Source of the DNA: Pseudomonas sp. RIT409
GTDB taxonomy: Bacteria > Pseudomonadota > Gammaproteobacteria > Pseudomonadales > Pseudomonadaceae
Direction: 5' to 3'
Length of the DNA: 64,000 nucleotides
Assembly: GCF_003052515.2 (NCBI RefSeq)
Contig: NZ_QARE02000002.1
Location: 124,001 to 188,000, forward strand
Shown: positions 18,312 through 26,183 of the stretch, piece after piece
Numbering within the stretch: position 1 is the stretch's first letter
Layout: the number at the start of each line of letters is the position of its first letter
The notes under the pieces: model-generated
The model's input: only the letters and a program-made list of their open reading frames with translations
Told to the model about the DNA's origin: nothing
The model's database searches: none
Program-made: the position numbers and the translations under genes

Positions 18312-19238
18312 ATGCGCCAAGACCCACTGGACGGGCTGATTGCCTTTATCACGGTCGCCGAGACGAAGGGCTTTACATCAGCTGGTGTGAAGCTGGGTAT
18401 CTCGACTTCGGCGGTCAGCCAGGCGGTTCGTACGCTGGAGAAGCGGCTTGGACGGGCGCTCTTCAACCGCACTACCCGTAGTACCAGCCTGACCGAGGAT
18501 GGTGAGCGTTATCTGGAGCTGGTACAGCCTGCGGTTGAACAACTGATTGCCGCCTCCGCTGAAGTTGGTCGCGAATCAGTGTATCCATCCGGACAACTGC
18601 GCATAAACGTGTCGCGCGCCGGACATCTGATCGTGTTGCAGCCGATGCTGCGCCGCTTCATGGATAAGCACCCAGAAATAAGTGTCGAGGTGCGGGTCGA
18701 GAATCTGTTGGTCGATATCGTCTCTCAAGGATATGACGCCGGCATTCGCTTCGGCGAACTGGTCGAAAAGGACATGGTGGCTGTGCGCGTCGGGCCGGTA
18801 ATGAGCACACATATCATATGTTCGCCGGGTTACCTTGAGCGGCACGGCGTGCCTGAGCATCCCTATGATCTGCGCGAGCACGACTGTATCAACTTTCGTC
18901 ACACTACCACTGGAATGCTCGAACGCTGGGAGTTCGTCCGTGGCGACGAGAAGATCGATCTTATGGTGAACGGCCGTCTTACCGTCAACGACTCCGAAAT
19001 CCTCGTGCGCTCGGCACTCGATGGACTGGGGATCGCGAATATGATTAACGGCTACATCGAGCCGTTCCTCGAAGACGGCCGCCTGGTGCGATTGCTGACC
19101 GACTGGAGCCCGCAGATTCCCTCGCTGCATCTGTATTACCCCAATCGGCGCCGCGTGCCGGCCAAACTGCGTGCATTGATCGACTTCCTACGCGCGGAGC
19201 GCGACATGCCCGCTCGGACCGGCGACCTGGTTCTCTAG
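18312..19238 (+). CDS. LysR-family transcriptional regulator
   Basis: A 308-residue LTTR with helix-turn-helix FTSAGVKLGISTSAVSQAVR and a substrate-binding domain from about residue 90. Two ATGs compete: 18300 and 18312. GGAG lies six bases before the second, so 18312 is chosen. It belongs to the large LTTR branch that often sits beside SDR or oxidoreductase genes, and the SDR/EamA pair at 19743-21605 on the same strand is the likely target. Confidence 0.85.
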   Translation: MRQDPLDGLIAFITVAETKGFTSAGVKLGISTSAVSQAVRTLEKRLGRALFNRTTRSTSLTEDGERYLELVQPAVEQLIAASAEVGRESVYPSGQLRINVSRAGHLIVLQPMLRRFMDKHPEISVEVRVENLLVDIVSQGYDAGIRFGELVEKDMVAVRVGPVMSTHIICSPGYLERHGVPEHPYDLREHDCINFRHTTTGMLERWEFVRGDEKIDLMVNGRLTVNDSEILVRSALDGLGIANMINGYIEPFLEDGRLVRLLTDWSPQIPSLHLYYPNRRRVPAKLRALIDFLRAERDMPARTGDLVL

Positions 19239-19742
19239 CATGCGCTGGCCTGCGAGGCGTTAGCGACCATCCAGTGCCCTCGGCGCCAGGAGATCGAGCC
19301 AGCCGACCTGAGCATTGCTCCGGCGATTGAAGGCGTGCCGGTTCAGGCATTTTTGTGCTTGGGACAGGAAGCTGAAAGTTCGCCTGGATCTTGAGCCATG
19401 AAATTCTCCAATTGGTGCAAATCAAAACACTGGCCGAGTGGCGACCCGCCCCATGGGCTCAAGGTACTGCACAGTGCCATAGCGTGTTTTCCTTCGTTCG
19501 ATGACCACGCAAACCAAGTTCGTGTGCCGAGCGGCAGAGTGGTTTGAACAGCGGACCGCGCAGGGACATGTGTTCGACTCGCGGGCATGGTCCAGCAAGA
19601 CCGCAGCGGCGCACTGCGCCTGAAGCGAAGCTTACCGATGGCGATTACCAAGTTTATCTTCACAGGGTTTCGCCCAATTATCGGCTTATCGCAACGTCGG
19701 CAGGGAAATAAGGTAGAGGCCATCGTTGGAAAGGAGCCTGCT
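19239..19742. other. Intergenic region, nothing recognised
   Basis: About 500 bases. Open frames on both strands here lack ribosome-binding sites and recognisable sequence. The stretch may hold decayed coding sequence, but I could not identify a parent family. The promoter of the SDR gene should be near its right end. Confidence 0.4.
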
Positions 19743-20588
19743 ATGAACACTTCCGAACCTTCCCTACTGTTCTTCATTACTGGCGTATCATCCGGCTTCG
19801 GTCGCACTACCGCCGAGGCAGCGCTAGCCGCCGGGCATCGCGTCGTCGGTACCTTACGCAAAGAGGACGAGCGCGCCGCTTTTGAGGCGTTGTCGCCCGG
19901 AAAATCCCGGGGGGTATTGCTCGACGTCACCGATCACAAAGCGGTGCAGTCAACGGTGGATCGTATTGAGCGGGAAATAGGGGCGATCGACGTTCTCGTG
20001 AACAATGCCGGCTACGGTCATGAGGGCCTGATCGAAGAGTCCACTCTGGATGACCTGATCAGGCAGTTCGATGTCAACGTATTCGGTGCTGTCGCCGTCG
20101 CCAGGGCGGTGCTTCCGTACATGCGAGGTCGCCGCCGCGGTCACATCATCAACATCACTTCTATGGGCGGGATCGTCACCTTCCCAGGGCTGGGCTACTA
20201 CCACAGCAGCAAGTTTGCCTTGGAGGGTTTGTCCGAGTCGCTGGGCAAGGAAGTGAAACACCTCGGCATCCATGTAACCGCCGTAGAGCCGGGAGCGTTT
20301 CGCACGGACTGGGCGGGACGCTCGATGGTTCGTGCTCCGCGCTCCATTGCTGAATACGACGAGGTGATGGATCCACTGCGTGCGAGGCGAATTAGAGACA
20401 GCGGCAACCAGCTTGGGGACCCCGCGAAGGCGGCTGCGGCCATCCTGACGTTGGTCGAGTCACCCACCCCCCCGGCGCATCTGTTGCTCGGCTCAGACGC
20501 GTTGCGCCTAGTGGAGGAGAAACTGGCTGTCCTGCGCGCGGAAATTGAGGCGTGGAAGCCTGTCACCTTGTCCACCGACTTCGAGTAA
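19743..20588 (+). CDS. Short-chain dehydrogenase/reductase
   Basis: A 281-residue NAD(P)-dependent oxidoreductase. The ATG at 19743 follows AAAGGAG; the longer frame from 19587 is rejected. The nucleotide-binding motif TGVSSGFGR is near residue 15, NNAGYGHEG near 88, the catalytic Ser in INITSMGG and the Tyr-x3-Lys in YYHSSKFALEG. It resembles the classical SDRs annotated as oxidoreductases acting on unknown carbonyls. An EamA transporter gene begins 12 bases downstream, so the two probably form an operon. Confidence 0.88.
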   Translation: MNTSEPSLLFFITGVSSGFGRTTAEAALAAGHRVVGTLRKEDERAAFEALSPGKSRGVLLDVTDHKAVQSTVDRIEREIGAIDVLVNNAGYGHEGLIEESTLDDLIRQFDVNVFGAVAVARAVLPYMRGRRRGHIINITSMGGIVTFPGLGYYHSSKFALEGLSESLGKEVKHLGIHVTAVEPGAFRTDWAGRSMVRAPRSIAEYDEVMDPLRARRIRDSGNQLGDPAKAAAAILTLVESPTPPAHLLLGSDALRLVEEKLAVLRAEIEAWKPVTLSTDFE

Positions 20589-20600
20589 TAGGCCGTTAGT

Positions 20601-21605
20601 ATGTCCGACGCCGTTTTGGACCCGGTTGGACCACCCCCCAACCCAGCCAAGCTGACGCGGCATAGCCGTGTCGGTTTACTCTTCGGCGTACTTGCCGCTG
20701 TCATCTGGGGCGGTTTCCTGACCGTTTCACGTCACGGTATCGGCGAGGGGCTTCGTGGCAGCGACATGGCGTTCTTGCGCTATGGGACTGCCGGCCTGTT
20801 GCTGTTGCCAGTGTTGCTGCGACGATCCCCATTGACGCTCTGCGGTATCGGATGGTGCCGCAGCCTGGTGCTGACGCTATTAGCGGGGCCTTTATTCGTC
20901 CTCATCGGTGCCAGCGGTTACCTGTACGCCCCTCTCGCCCATGGCGCGGTGATCCAGCTCGGCGTGCTGACGCTGGCTAGTATCGCGCTGTCAGCCTGTT
21001 TTCTAGGCGAGCGTCTGCGAGCGTCGCGATTGGTGGGGCTGGTGGTGCTGGTCGCAGGGTTGGCAACGATCGCTGGACCAGCAATTTTTTCCGGGGGTTC
21101 GCTCGCATGGATCGGTGACCTGATGTTCGCCACAGCAGGCGCAATGTTCGCGACGTTCACCGTGCTGATAAGGCGCTGGAAGATCGCGCCACTCGACGCG
21201 ACAGTCGTGGTGTCGGTGCTGTCGGCTGTCACATACTCGCCGTCCTACCTGTTGTTAGAGGGCACTGCGCGCATAGCCTCGGCGTCGCCCTCAATCCTAG
21301 TTGAACAGGTATTTGTGCAGGGTGTGCTGTCCGGCATCATCGCGTTATTCGCCTTCGCCCAAGCAGTCCAGCGGCTCGGAGCCGGGCGCGCCGCACTGTT
21401 CCCGGCGCTGGCACCCGCGGTCGCAATCCTGCTCGGCATTCCATTGATCGGCGAGTTGCCGACGGCGGGCCAGTGGCTGGGCTTGGGTATCGCTAGTACC
21501 GGGTTGCTGATTGCCTTGGTTACTCCGGCGGAGGCCTTTTCCTCACCTCCACCTGTCGACGCAGCCGGGGTTGCGGCGGTGATCTCTCCAAAAAGCCATT
21601 CATGA
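20601..21605 (+). CDS. EamA/DMT-family exporter
   Basis: A 334-residue drug/metabolite transporter with two EamA repeats (about residues 22-150 and 168-310), ten predicted helices and the usual first-helix motif VIWGGFLTVSR. It probably exports a small metabolite across the inner membrane. It lies 12 bases after the SDR and ends where a decayed solute-binding protein begins. Confidence 0.85.
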   Translation: MSDAVLDPVGPPPNPAKLTRHSRVGLLFGVLAAVIWGGFLTVSRHGIGEGLRGSDMAFLRYGTAGLLLLPVLLRRSPLTLCGIGWCRSLVLTLLAGPLFVLIGASGYLYAPLAHGAVIQLGVLTLASIALSACFLGERLRASRLVGLVVLVAGLATIAGPAIFSGGSLAWIGDLMFATAGAMFATFTVLIRRWKIAPLDATVVVSVLSAVTYSPSYLLLEGTARIASASPSILVEQVFVQGVLSGIIALFAFAQAVQRLGAGRAALFPALAPAVAILLGIPLIGELPTAGQWLGLGIASTGLLIALVTPAEAFSSPPPVDAAGVAAVISPKSHS

Positions 21606-22212
21606 ACTCAGGTGCGGCTTTTGGTGGGACCGGGTTGGCTTTTTCAACAGAGTCGGCCGTGAGCTGTGTATCGCGAATGGCGACGATGCGCCGGATACGG
21701 CTCGGGCGTTTCTCAAATGGTGTCGACTTCACCGACGCGCTATCGCTTGCTGGAAATAGATGCGCATTGTCAAGACGTCTGCGCAATGTCTTCTTCCCCA
21801 CCTGGCGAGTGCTGCGCCGATCAATACGTTGGAGCAACTGATGCACGCGCCCCGGGTGACCACCCGGATCGCGGGGTCAGTACCCGACGCGCTGTTGGTG
21901 AAAGGCTTTTCCAATCTCGACAAGAGTGCCGCTGGGAGCGAACAGCTTTACCGCATGCTGTTGGCAGGACGTACCGATATCATCGTCGGCGATACGCCCG
22001 CAGGGGTGGCTTACTATGCCCATAAACTGAATGTTCCACCCGCCGCCCTGCGCAGGATACCAGTGGAAATGTATTGCTCTTCGCAGTACATCGCCTTTAG
22101 CCCTGACTCGGACGATGAGGTGGTGAACGCCTGGGCCAATGCGCTGGCCACCTTGCGCAACTCAGGTGCTTTGGCGAGGATTCAGCGACGATATGAACAC
22201 TGGGTAAGGTAA
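21602..22212 (+). pseudogene. Periplasmic amino-acid-binding protein, truncated/frameshifted
   Basis: The readable C-terminal part (about 21,800-22,212) contains LLAGRTDIIVGDTPAGVAYY, AFSPDSDDEVVNAWANALATL and LARIQRRYEHW, the lobe-2 and C-terminal helix pattern of family 3 solute-binding proteins (SBP_bac_3). The N-terminal half is scattered over other frames between 21,602 and 21,800, with stops and no signal peptide or first strand, so the gene appears broken. Confidence 0.6.
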
Positions 22213-22222
22213 TGCCCTGTGT

Positions 22223-23155
22223 TCAGGCAACTTTGATTAGGCCTTCGGCGTCAGGCGTGGAGCGCTTCGCGGTTTTCCCCGCCTGCTGCTCTGCCCACTT
22301 CATGAACTCGACGATTGCCCACTCCTCTCGGCGCTCTTTGGCGCAGTACACGAAATAATCGAATTTCAGTTCTGAAGTGGCGTTGGTCACCTGTACGAGT
22401 CGTTTAGAGCGCAGCGCTTCGGAAGCGAAGACGTTGTTCACCAAAGCGATGCCTTGCCCTGCGCACGCTGCACTTATCAACAGGGATTCATCTCCGTAGC
22501 TTGAGCCTGCAATCATCTTTCGGTTATTCACACCAAACGCATTCATCCACACCTTCCAGTAATTGCGCTCCGTGTCTTGCAGCAGTGGGTAAGTGAGGCA
22601 GTCCTGTGGACTTTCGATCGTGCGTTGTTTGGCGAGCAGTTCCGGGCTGCACACAGGGATCAGGTACGACGACCAGAGACGGGTTGCATGGTTGTCCGGG
22701 CTGGCAGCCATTTCACGCTGGATAGCGATATCCACATGGCCATGCTTGAGGTCTGAGAGGCCGTTGCAGATCTGAATCGAAATTTCGATGGTCGGACACC
22801 GTTCCTTGAAATCCCCCAATGCCGGTATCAGCCATGAGCTGGCGATGGTTGAGGTGGTGCTGATCGCCAGGCGCGTTTGCCGCGGCTGCTTGAGGGCTGC
22901 GCTGGACCAGGCTTTTTCAATGACGTCGAAGGTATCAGCCAGCTCTTCGAACAAGCCACGGCCACTGGTCGTGAGCTGAATTCCTTTGGCGTCGCGCTCG
23001 AATAGCCGCTTGCCGATCTGGTCTTCCAGTCCCTTGATCTGCTGGCTGATCGCTGCTGGGGAAACGCACAGGTGATCCGCAGCGCGTTTCATGCTGCCGA
23101 CCTTGCACACCTCGACGAAGGTGCGCAGGGCAATCAGCGGGATCGCTCTGCTCAT
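22223..23155 (-). CDS. LysR-family regulator, GcvA-like
   Basis: A 310-residue LTTR with the GcvA-branch N-terminus (IPLIALRTFVEV...MKRAADHLCVSPAAISQQIKGLE) and effector domain from about residue 92. ATG 23155 is preceded by GGAGG. It points away from the EamA gene at 23354, on the same strand, with about 200 bases between them that contain two TGTGGATAA 9-mers. The target is not obvious. Confidence 0.85.
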   Translation of the reverse strand: MSRAIPLIALRTFVEVCKVGSMKRAADHLCVSPAAISQQIKGLEDQIGKRLFERDAKGIQLTTSGRGLFEELADTFDVIEKAWSSAALKQPRQTRLAISTTSTIASSWLIPALGDFKERCPTIEISIQICNGLSDLKHGHVDIAIQREMAASPDNHATRLWSSYLIPVCSPELLAKQRTIESPQDCLTYPLLQDTERNYWKVWMNAFGVNNRKMIAGSSYGDESLLISAACAGQGIALVNNVFASEALRSKRLVQVTNATSELKFDYFVYCAKERREEWAIVEFMKWAEQQAGKTAKRSTPDAEGLIKVA

Positions 23156-23353
23156 CTTTTAGCCTCCGCGCTGGCGTCTGAGCCAATCATTCGAAGCATC
23201 GATGGGTCTGTCCATGTGGCCATGTTGAATACGTCCAGAAGCCTGTTGGTGTCTCACTGCGCCGCATGTGGATAAATACCCGGCACAGCCCCCTCCCGTC
23301 AGGCGCTGAAGCCAGCGCCCTATTAGGTTGTGGATAACTTGAACAGCTCGAGA

Positions 23354-24277
23354 TCAGGTCGTTGCCGGCGTGTCCTGCGCTTTTGGAGCAGGTTTGGCCT
23401 TGCTCTGGCCGAGCACGAACCACACGGCCAGGCAAATCAGGCCGCCGCCGTACAGATGGCCGACGGACAGGTGCTCACCCAGAAATATGACGCCCCAGAG
23501 CACGCCGAACGGGGGAATCAGAAACGTCACGGTCAGTGAACGGACCGGTCCGATGTCGGCGATCAGGCGGAAGTAAAGAATGTAGGCACAGGCCGTGCAG
23601 ATAAAGCCAACGGCTGCGAGAGACAGCCAGACTGTCGCGTCACCCCAACTGACCGGTGGGTTGACCACGGCGGAAATACCGAAGAAAGGGGCCAGGAACA
23701 ATGTCGCGCCGACCTGACTGCCGAAGGCCACCAGTTTCGCGTCGAGCCCGCCCTGGTCGGCGATCCATTGTCGGGTGAGAAAACCGGCTGCACCGTAGCA
23801 ACTGGTGGCGACCAGGCAAGCCACGGCCCCCATGACGACGGAACTGGTAAAGGTCATCGGCCCGGTGGTGGTCAAAAGGGAAATCCCCAACAGGCCGACC
23901 AATACGCCCGCCGCTTTTTTCGGCGTGAGGGAATCGTTGAAGAACATCGCGCCGATGAGAACGCCCATCAAGGGGGTGGTGGCATTCAGAATGGCGGAGT
24001 AACCGGCAGGGAGCAGCAAGGCTGCCATGCTGTACATCAAGAACGGGATGCCCGAATTGATCACGCCCAGGATCAAGGTGGCTTTGAATTTGCCGTTGAA
24101 TTCATGATGCGTCTTGAGAATCGCCAGAATGACCAACAAGCCGATGGCACCCAGCAGCACGCGGAAGAACGCGGTGGGCAATGCACCCAGCACGGGCGCC
24201 GCCACTCGCATGAACAGAAAGCTGGCTCCCCAGATCGCTGCCAGGAGCAGTAACCGCACATAGTCAGATGGCCGCAT
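23354..24277 (-). CDS. EamA/DMT-family exporter
   Basis: A 307-residue ten-helix transporter with two EamA domains (first-helix AAIWGASFLFMRVAAP, second repeat starting near GAVACLVATSCYGAAG). ATG 24277 follows GGAAGG. It is divergent from the LysR gene at 24436, an arrangement in which the regulator usually controls the exporter. Because it neighbours the predicted hydrazine operon it is a candidate exporter for that product, but nothing in the protein proves this. Confidence 0.88.
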   Translation of the reverse strand: MRPSDYVRLLLLAAIWGASFLFMRVAAPVLGALPTAFFRVLLGAIGLLVILAILKTHHEFNGKFKATLILGVINSGIPFLMYSMAALLLPAGYSAILNATTPLMGVLIGAMFFNDSLTPKKAAGVLVGLLGISLLTTTGPMTFTSSVVMGAVACLVATSCYGAAGFLTRQWIADQGGLDAKLVAFGSQVGATLFLAPFFGISAVVNPPVSWGDATVWLSLAAVGFICTACAYILYFRLIADIGPVRSLTVTFLIPPFGVLWGVIFLGEHLSVGHLYGGGLICLAVWFVLGQSKAKPAPKAQDTPATT

Positions 24278-24435
24278 GACACTTCCTTCCCGTCTTCAAT
24301 GCGTTCAACAAAACGACTCGAAAGGTGTAGATTGACGCTCTTCGAGCCGGGGTGTGATGATTTCAACAGTGTCTGAACCCCCGCTCAAGCGAGCTTTTCT
24401 AACGCACATTAGATTTTCTTAACTCAAGGATCGGC

Positions 24436-25344
24436 ATGAAATTCCCGCCCCTGTACGCCTTGCTTTGCTTTGAAGCGACGGGGCGTCACGCCAGCATGAA
24501 AAGCGCGGCGGGCGAGCTTTTCGTCACCCCTGCGGCCATCAGCCAGCAGATCGCCAAATTGGAAAAAGCCGTTGGCGTCACCTTGTTCATTCGTAATACC
24601 AAGCGTTTGGAGCTGACTCCGGAAGGCAAGATCTACTTGCGTGCCATTCGCCCGGCGCTGGGTCAGATTTCCGATGCCACACAGCGGTTGATGAGCGATA
24701 ACGGTCCCAACACCATCACGGTCAGCTGCACCAGCGGCTTCGCCATGCAGTGGCTGTTGCCGCGTCTTCCGGATTTTCAAGCCTTGTGCCCCGGCATCGA
24801 GGTGCTGATCAGCACCACCAACCGGCTGGTGGATCTGCTTGGCGATGGTGTCGACTTCGCGGTGCGCCATGGGTTGGGGCGGTATCCAGGGCTGGAAGTC
24901 GAGATGCTGATCAATGACCGGCTGCAACCCGTCTGTGCACCCAGCCTGCTGCCGGAGTCGCGTTATCTGTCTTCCCCCATCGACCTGAAGAACTACAACC
25001 TGCTCCACGACGAGCATCGCGAAGACTGGGCCTTCTGGCTAAGGGCGGTAGGGATCGAGGACGCCGACGCGGCGGTTCAGCGGGGCTCGGTGTTCGTGGA
25101 CTCCAATGGCGTGATCGAAGCGGCGTTGGCGGGCATGGGCATCGCATTGGTCCGCCGTTCGCTGATCCGGGAGGAGTTGGCCTCGGGGCGGCTGGTGGTG
25201 CCATTCCGCGCCACGATCGAGACCCCCATCGCCTACTACCTGGTTTACGACGAAACCGCCATCCTGCCCAAATCCAGCCGACAGTTCCGCGACTGGCTGG
25301 TGTCTGAGGCGATCGCCAGTCAGCGGGAATTCACCACCCGTTGA
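24436..25344 (+). CDS. LysR-family regulator, GcvA-like
   Basis: A 302-residue LTTR with N-terminus FPPLYALLCFEATGRHASMK and helix-turn-helix AAGELFVTPAAISQQIAKLE, followed by a LysR substrate domain. The ATG follows AAGGAT. It lies between the divergent EamA exporter and, on the same strand, the eight-gene cupin/MetRS-like operon that starts 395 bases downstream, so it is the natural candidate regulator of either or both. Confidence 0.88.
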   Translation: MKFPPLYALLCFEATGRHASMKSAAGELFVTPAAISQQIAKLEKAVGVTLFIRNTKRLELTPEGKIYLRAIRPALGQISDATQRLMSDNGPNTITVSCTSGFAMQWLLPRLPDFQALCPGIEVLISTTNRLVDLLGDGVDFAVRHGLGRYPGLEVEMLINDRLQPVCAPSLLPESRYLSSPIDLKNYNLLHDEHREDWAFWLRAVGIEDADAAVQRGSVFVDSNGVIEAALAGMGIALVRRSLIREELASGRLVVPFRATIETPIAYYLVYDETAILPKSSRQFRDWLVSEAIASQREFTTR

Positions 25345-25739
25345 GTTGAGCGAACAGCGGGCTCTCTGGAAGTCAGTTGCCCTGCGCCCGTCTAGGCGAT
25401 TGTCCTCGATTCGCGCGTTGCCCAACAATCCGCCTGTGGATAACCACAACTACGTGATCTGCGATGATCATTGTTGGCCCGTACAGCGTGCGCTATTCCA
25501 CGTGACAGTTAAGTCCTGCTTCAGTGTTCAAAGTTGAAACACAGGGGCTGTAAAGCCACCCTAACTTGTTGATAAACATGATGATTAAGCAAAGTTGAGT
25601 TAAGTCAAACTTAACTGCTGATTGCGATTTTCTTGTTTGCGCCTGTCTACGGATTTCTTCAGTTTATCCCTCAACCCAACGGCGTCATTCAGCCGAAAAA
25701 ACAACGGGCAGGGATGCCCCGCGCTGAAGGAGAAACTTC
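25345..25739. promoter_or_regulatory. Upstream region of the hydrazine-type operon
   Basis: A 395-base non-coding stretch, noticeably AT-rich from about 25,500. It contains TTCAA-AG-TTGAA (25527-25538) and a second related imperfect dyad AAGTTGA...TCAAACTT (25592-25612), about 65 bases apart, plus a DnaA-box-like TGTGGATAA at 25435-25443. The two dyads share the TTGA/TCAA half-sites and may be operators for a LysR regulator. No T-ending hairpin or riboswitch was recognised. Confidence 0.45.
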
Positions 25740-26183
25740 ATGACAGACTTTCAAATATTCCGGCCCATGGCGTGGGACAAACTGGTCCATGAGTATGATC
25801 TGGACGGTTCCCGGCTGTTGCCCTGGAAGGGCTACCCTACCCCTATTGGGGGCGGTTGGTGCGTTGTACGCCCCGGCACCCAGTCTCTCTCGCACACCCA
25901 GATCGACCAGGAATTCTTCATCGGCATCAAGGGCAACGCGAAGCTGGTCGTGGGGGAAGAAACCTATCCTTTCACCATGGGCGATATCGCAGCCATCCCC
26001 AAACACACGGATCATTACGTCATCAACGATACCGACGAAGACTTTCACTTCTATGTGGTGTGGTGGGATCGCGACTCGGCCAATCGGTTTCTCGATGAAG
26101 ATGCACAACAGGCCATGGCCCTCAATGAATTCGCCTTGCAGAAGGCGACCCTTCATAACGTTTCCGATCAGAGGGCTTCGTAA
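25740..26183 (+). CDS. Stand-alone cupin, hydrazine synthetase cupin-like
   Basis: A 147-residue single-domain cupin. Motif 1 reads G-x5-His52-T-Gln54-x3-Glu58-x6-G and motif 2 G-x5-P-x2-x2-His92-x3-N, so the metal ligands would be His52, Glu58 and His92, with Gln replacing the usual second His. Its stop codon overlaps the MetRS-like start (TAATG). In known hydrazine synthetases (Spb40, Tri28, PyrN, recalled from the literature) a zinc cupin is fused in front of a MetRS-like domain and rearranges the O-acyl-N-hydroxylysine ester to create the N-N bond. Here the two domains are separate genes in the same order. The start follows AAGGAG. Role by context; the cupin fold itself is clear. Confidence 0.8.
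   Translation: MTDFQIFRPMAWDKLVHEYDLDGSRLLPWKGYPTPIGGGWCVVRPGTQSLSHTQIDQEFFIGIKGNAKLVVGEETYPFTMGDIAAIPKHTDHYVINDTDEDFHFYVVWWDRDSANRFLDEDAQQAMALNEFALQKATLHNVSDQRAS

Noticed and set aside
19343..19930. 195-residue open frame on the minus strand
   Set aside because: It overlaps the start of a well-supported SDR gene, has no recognisable domain and no convincing ribosome-binding site.
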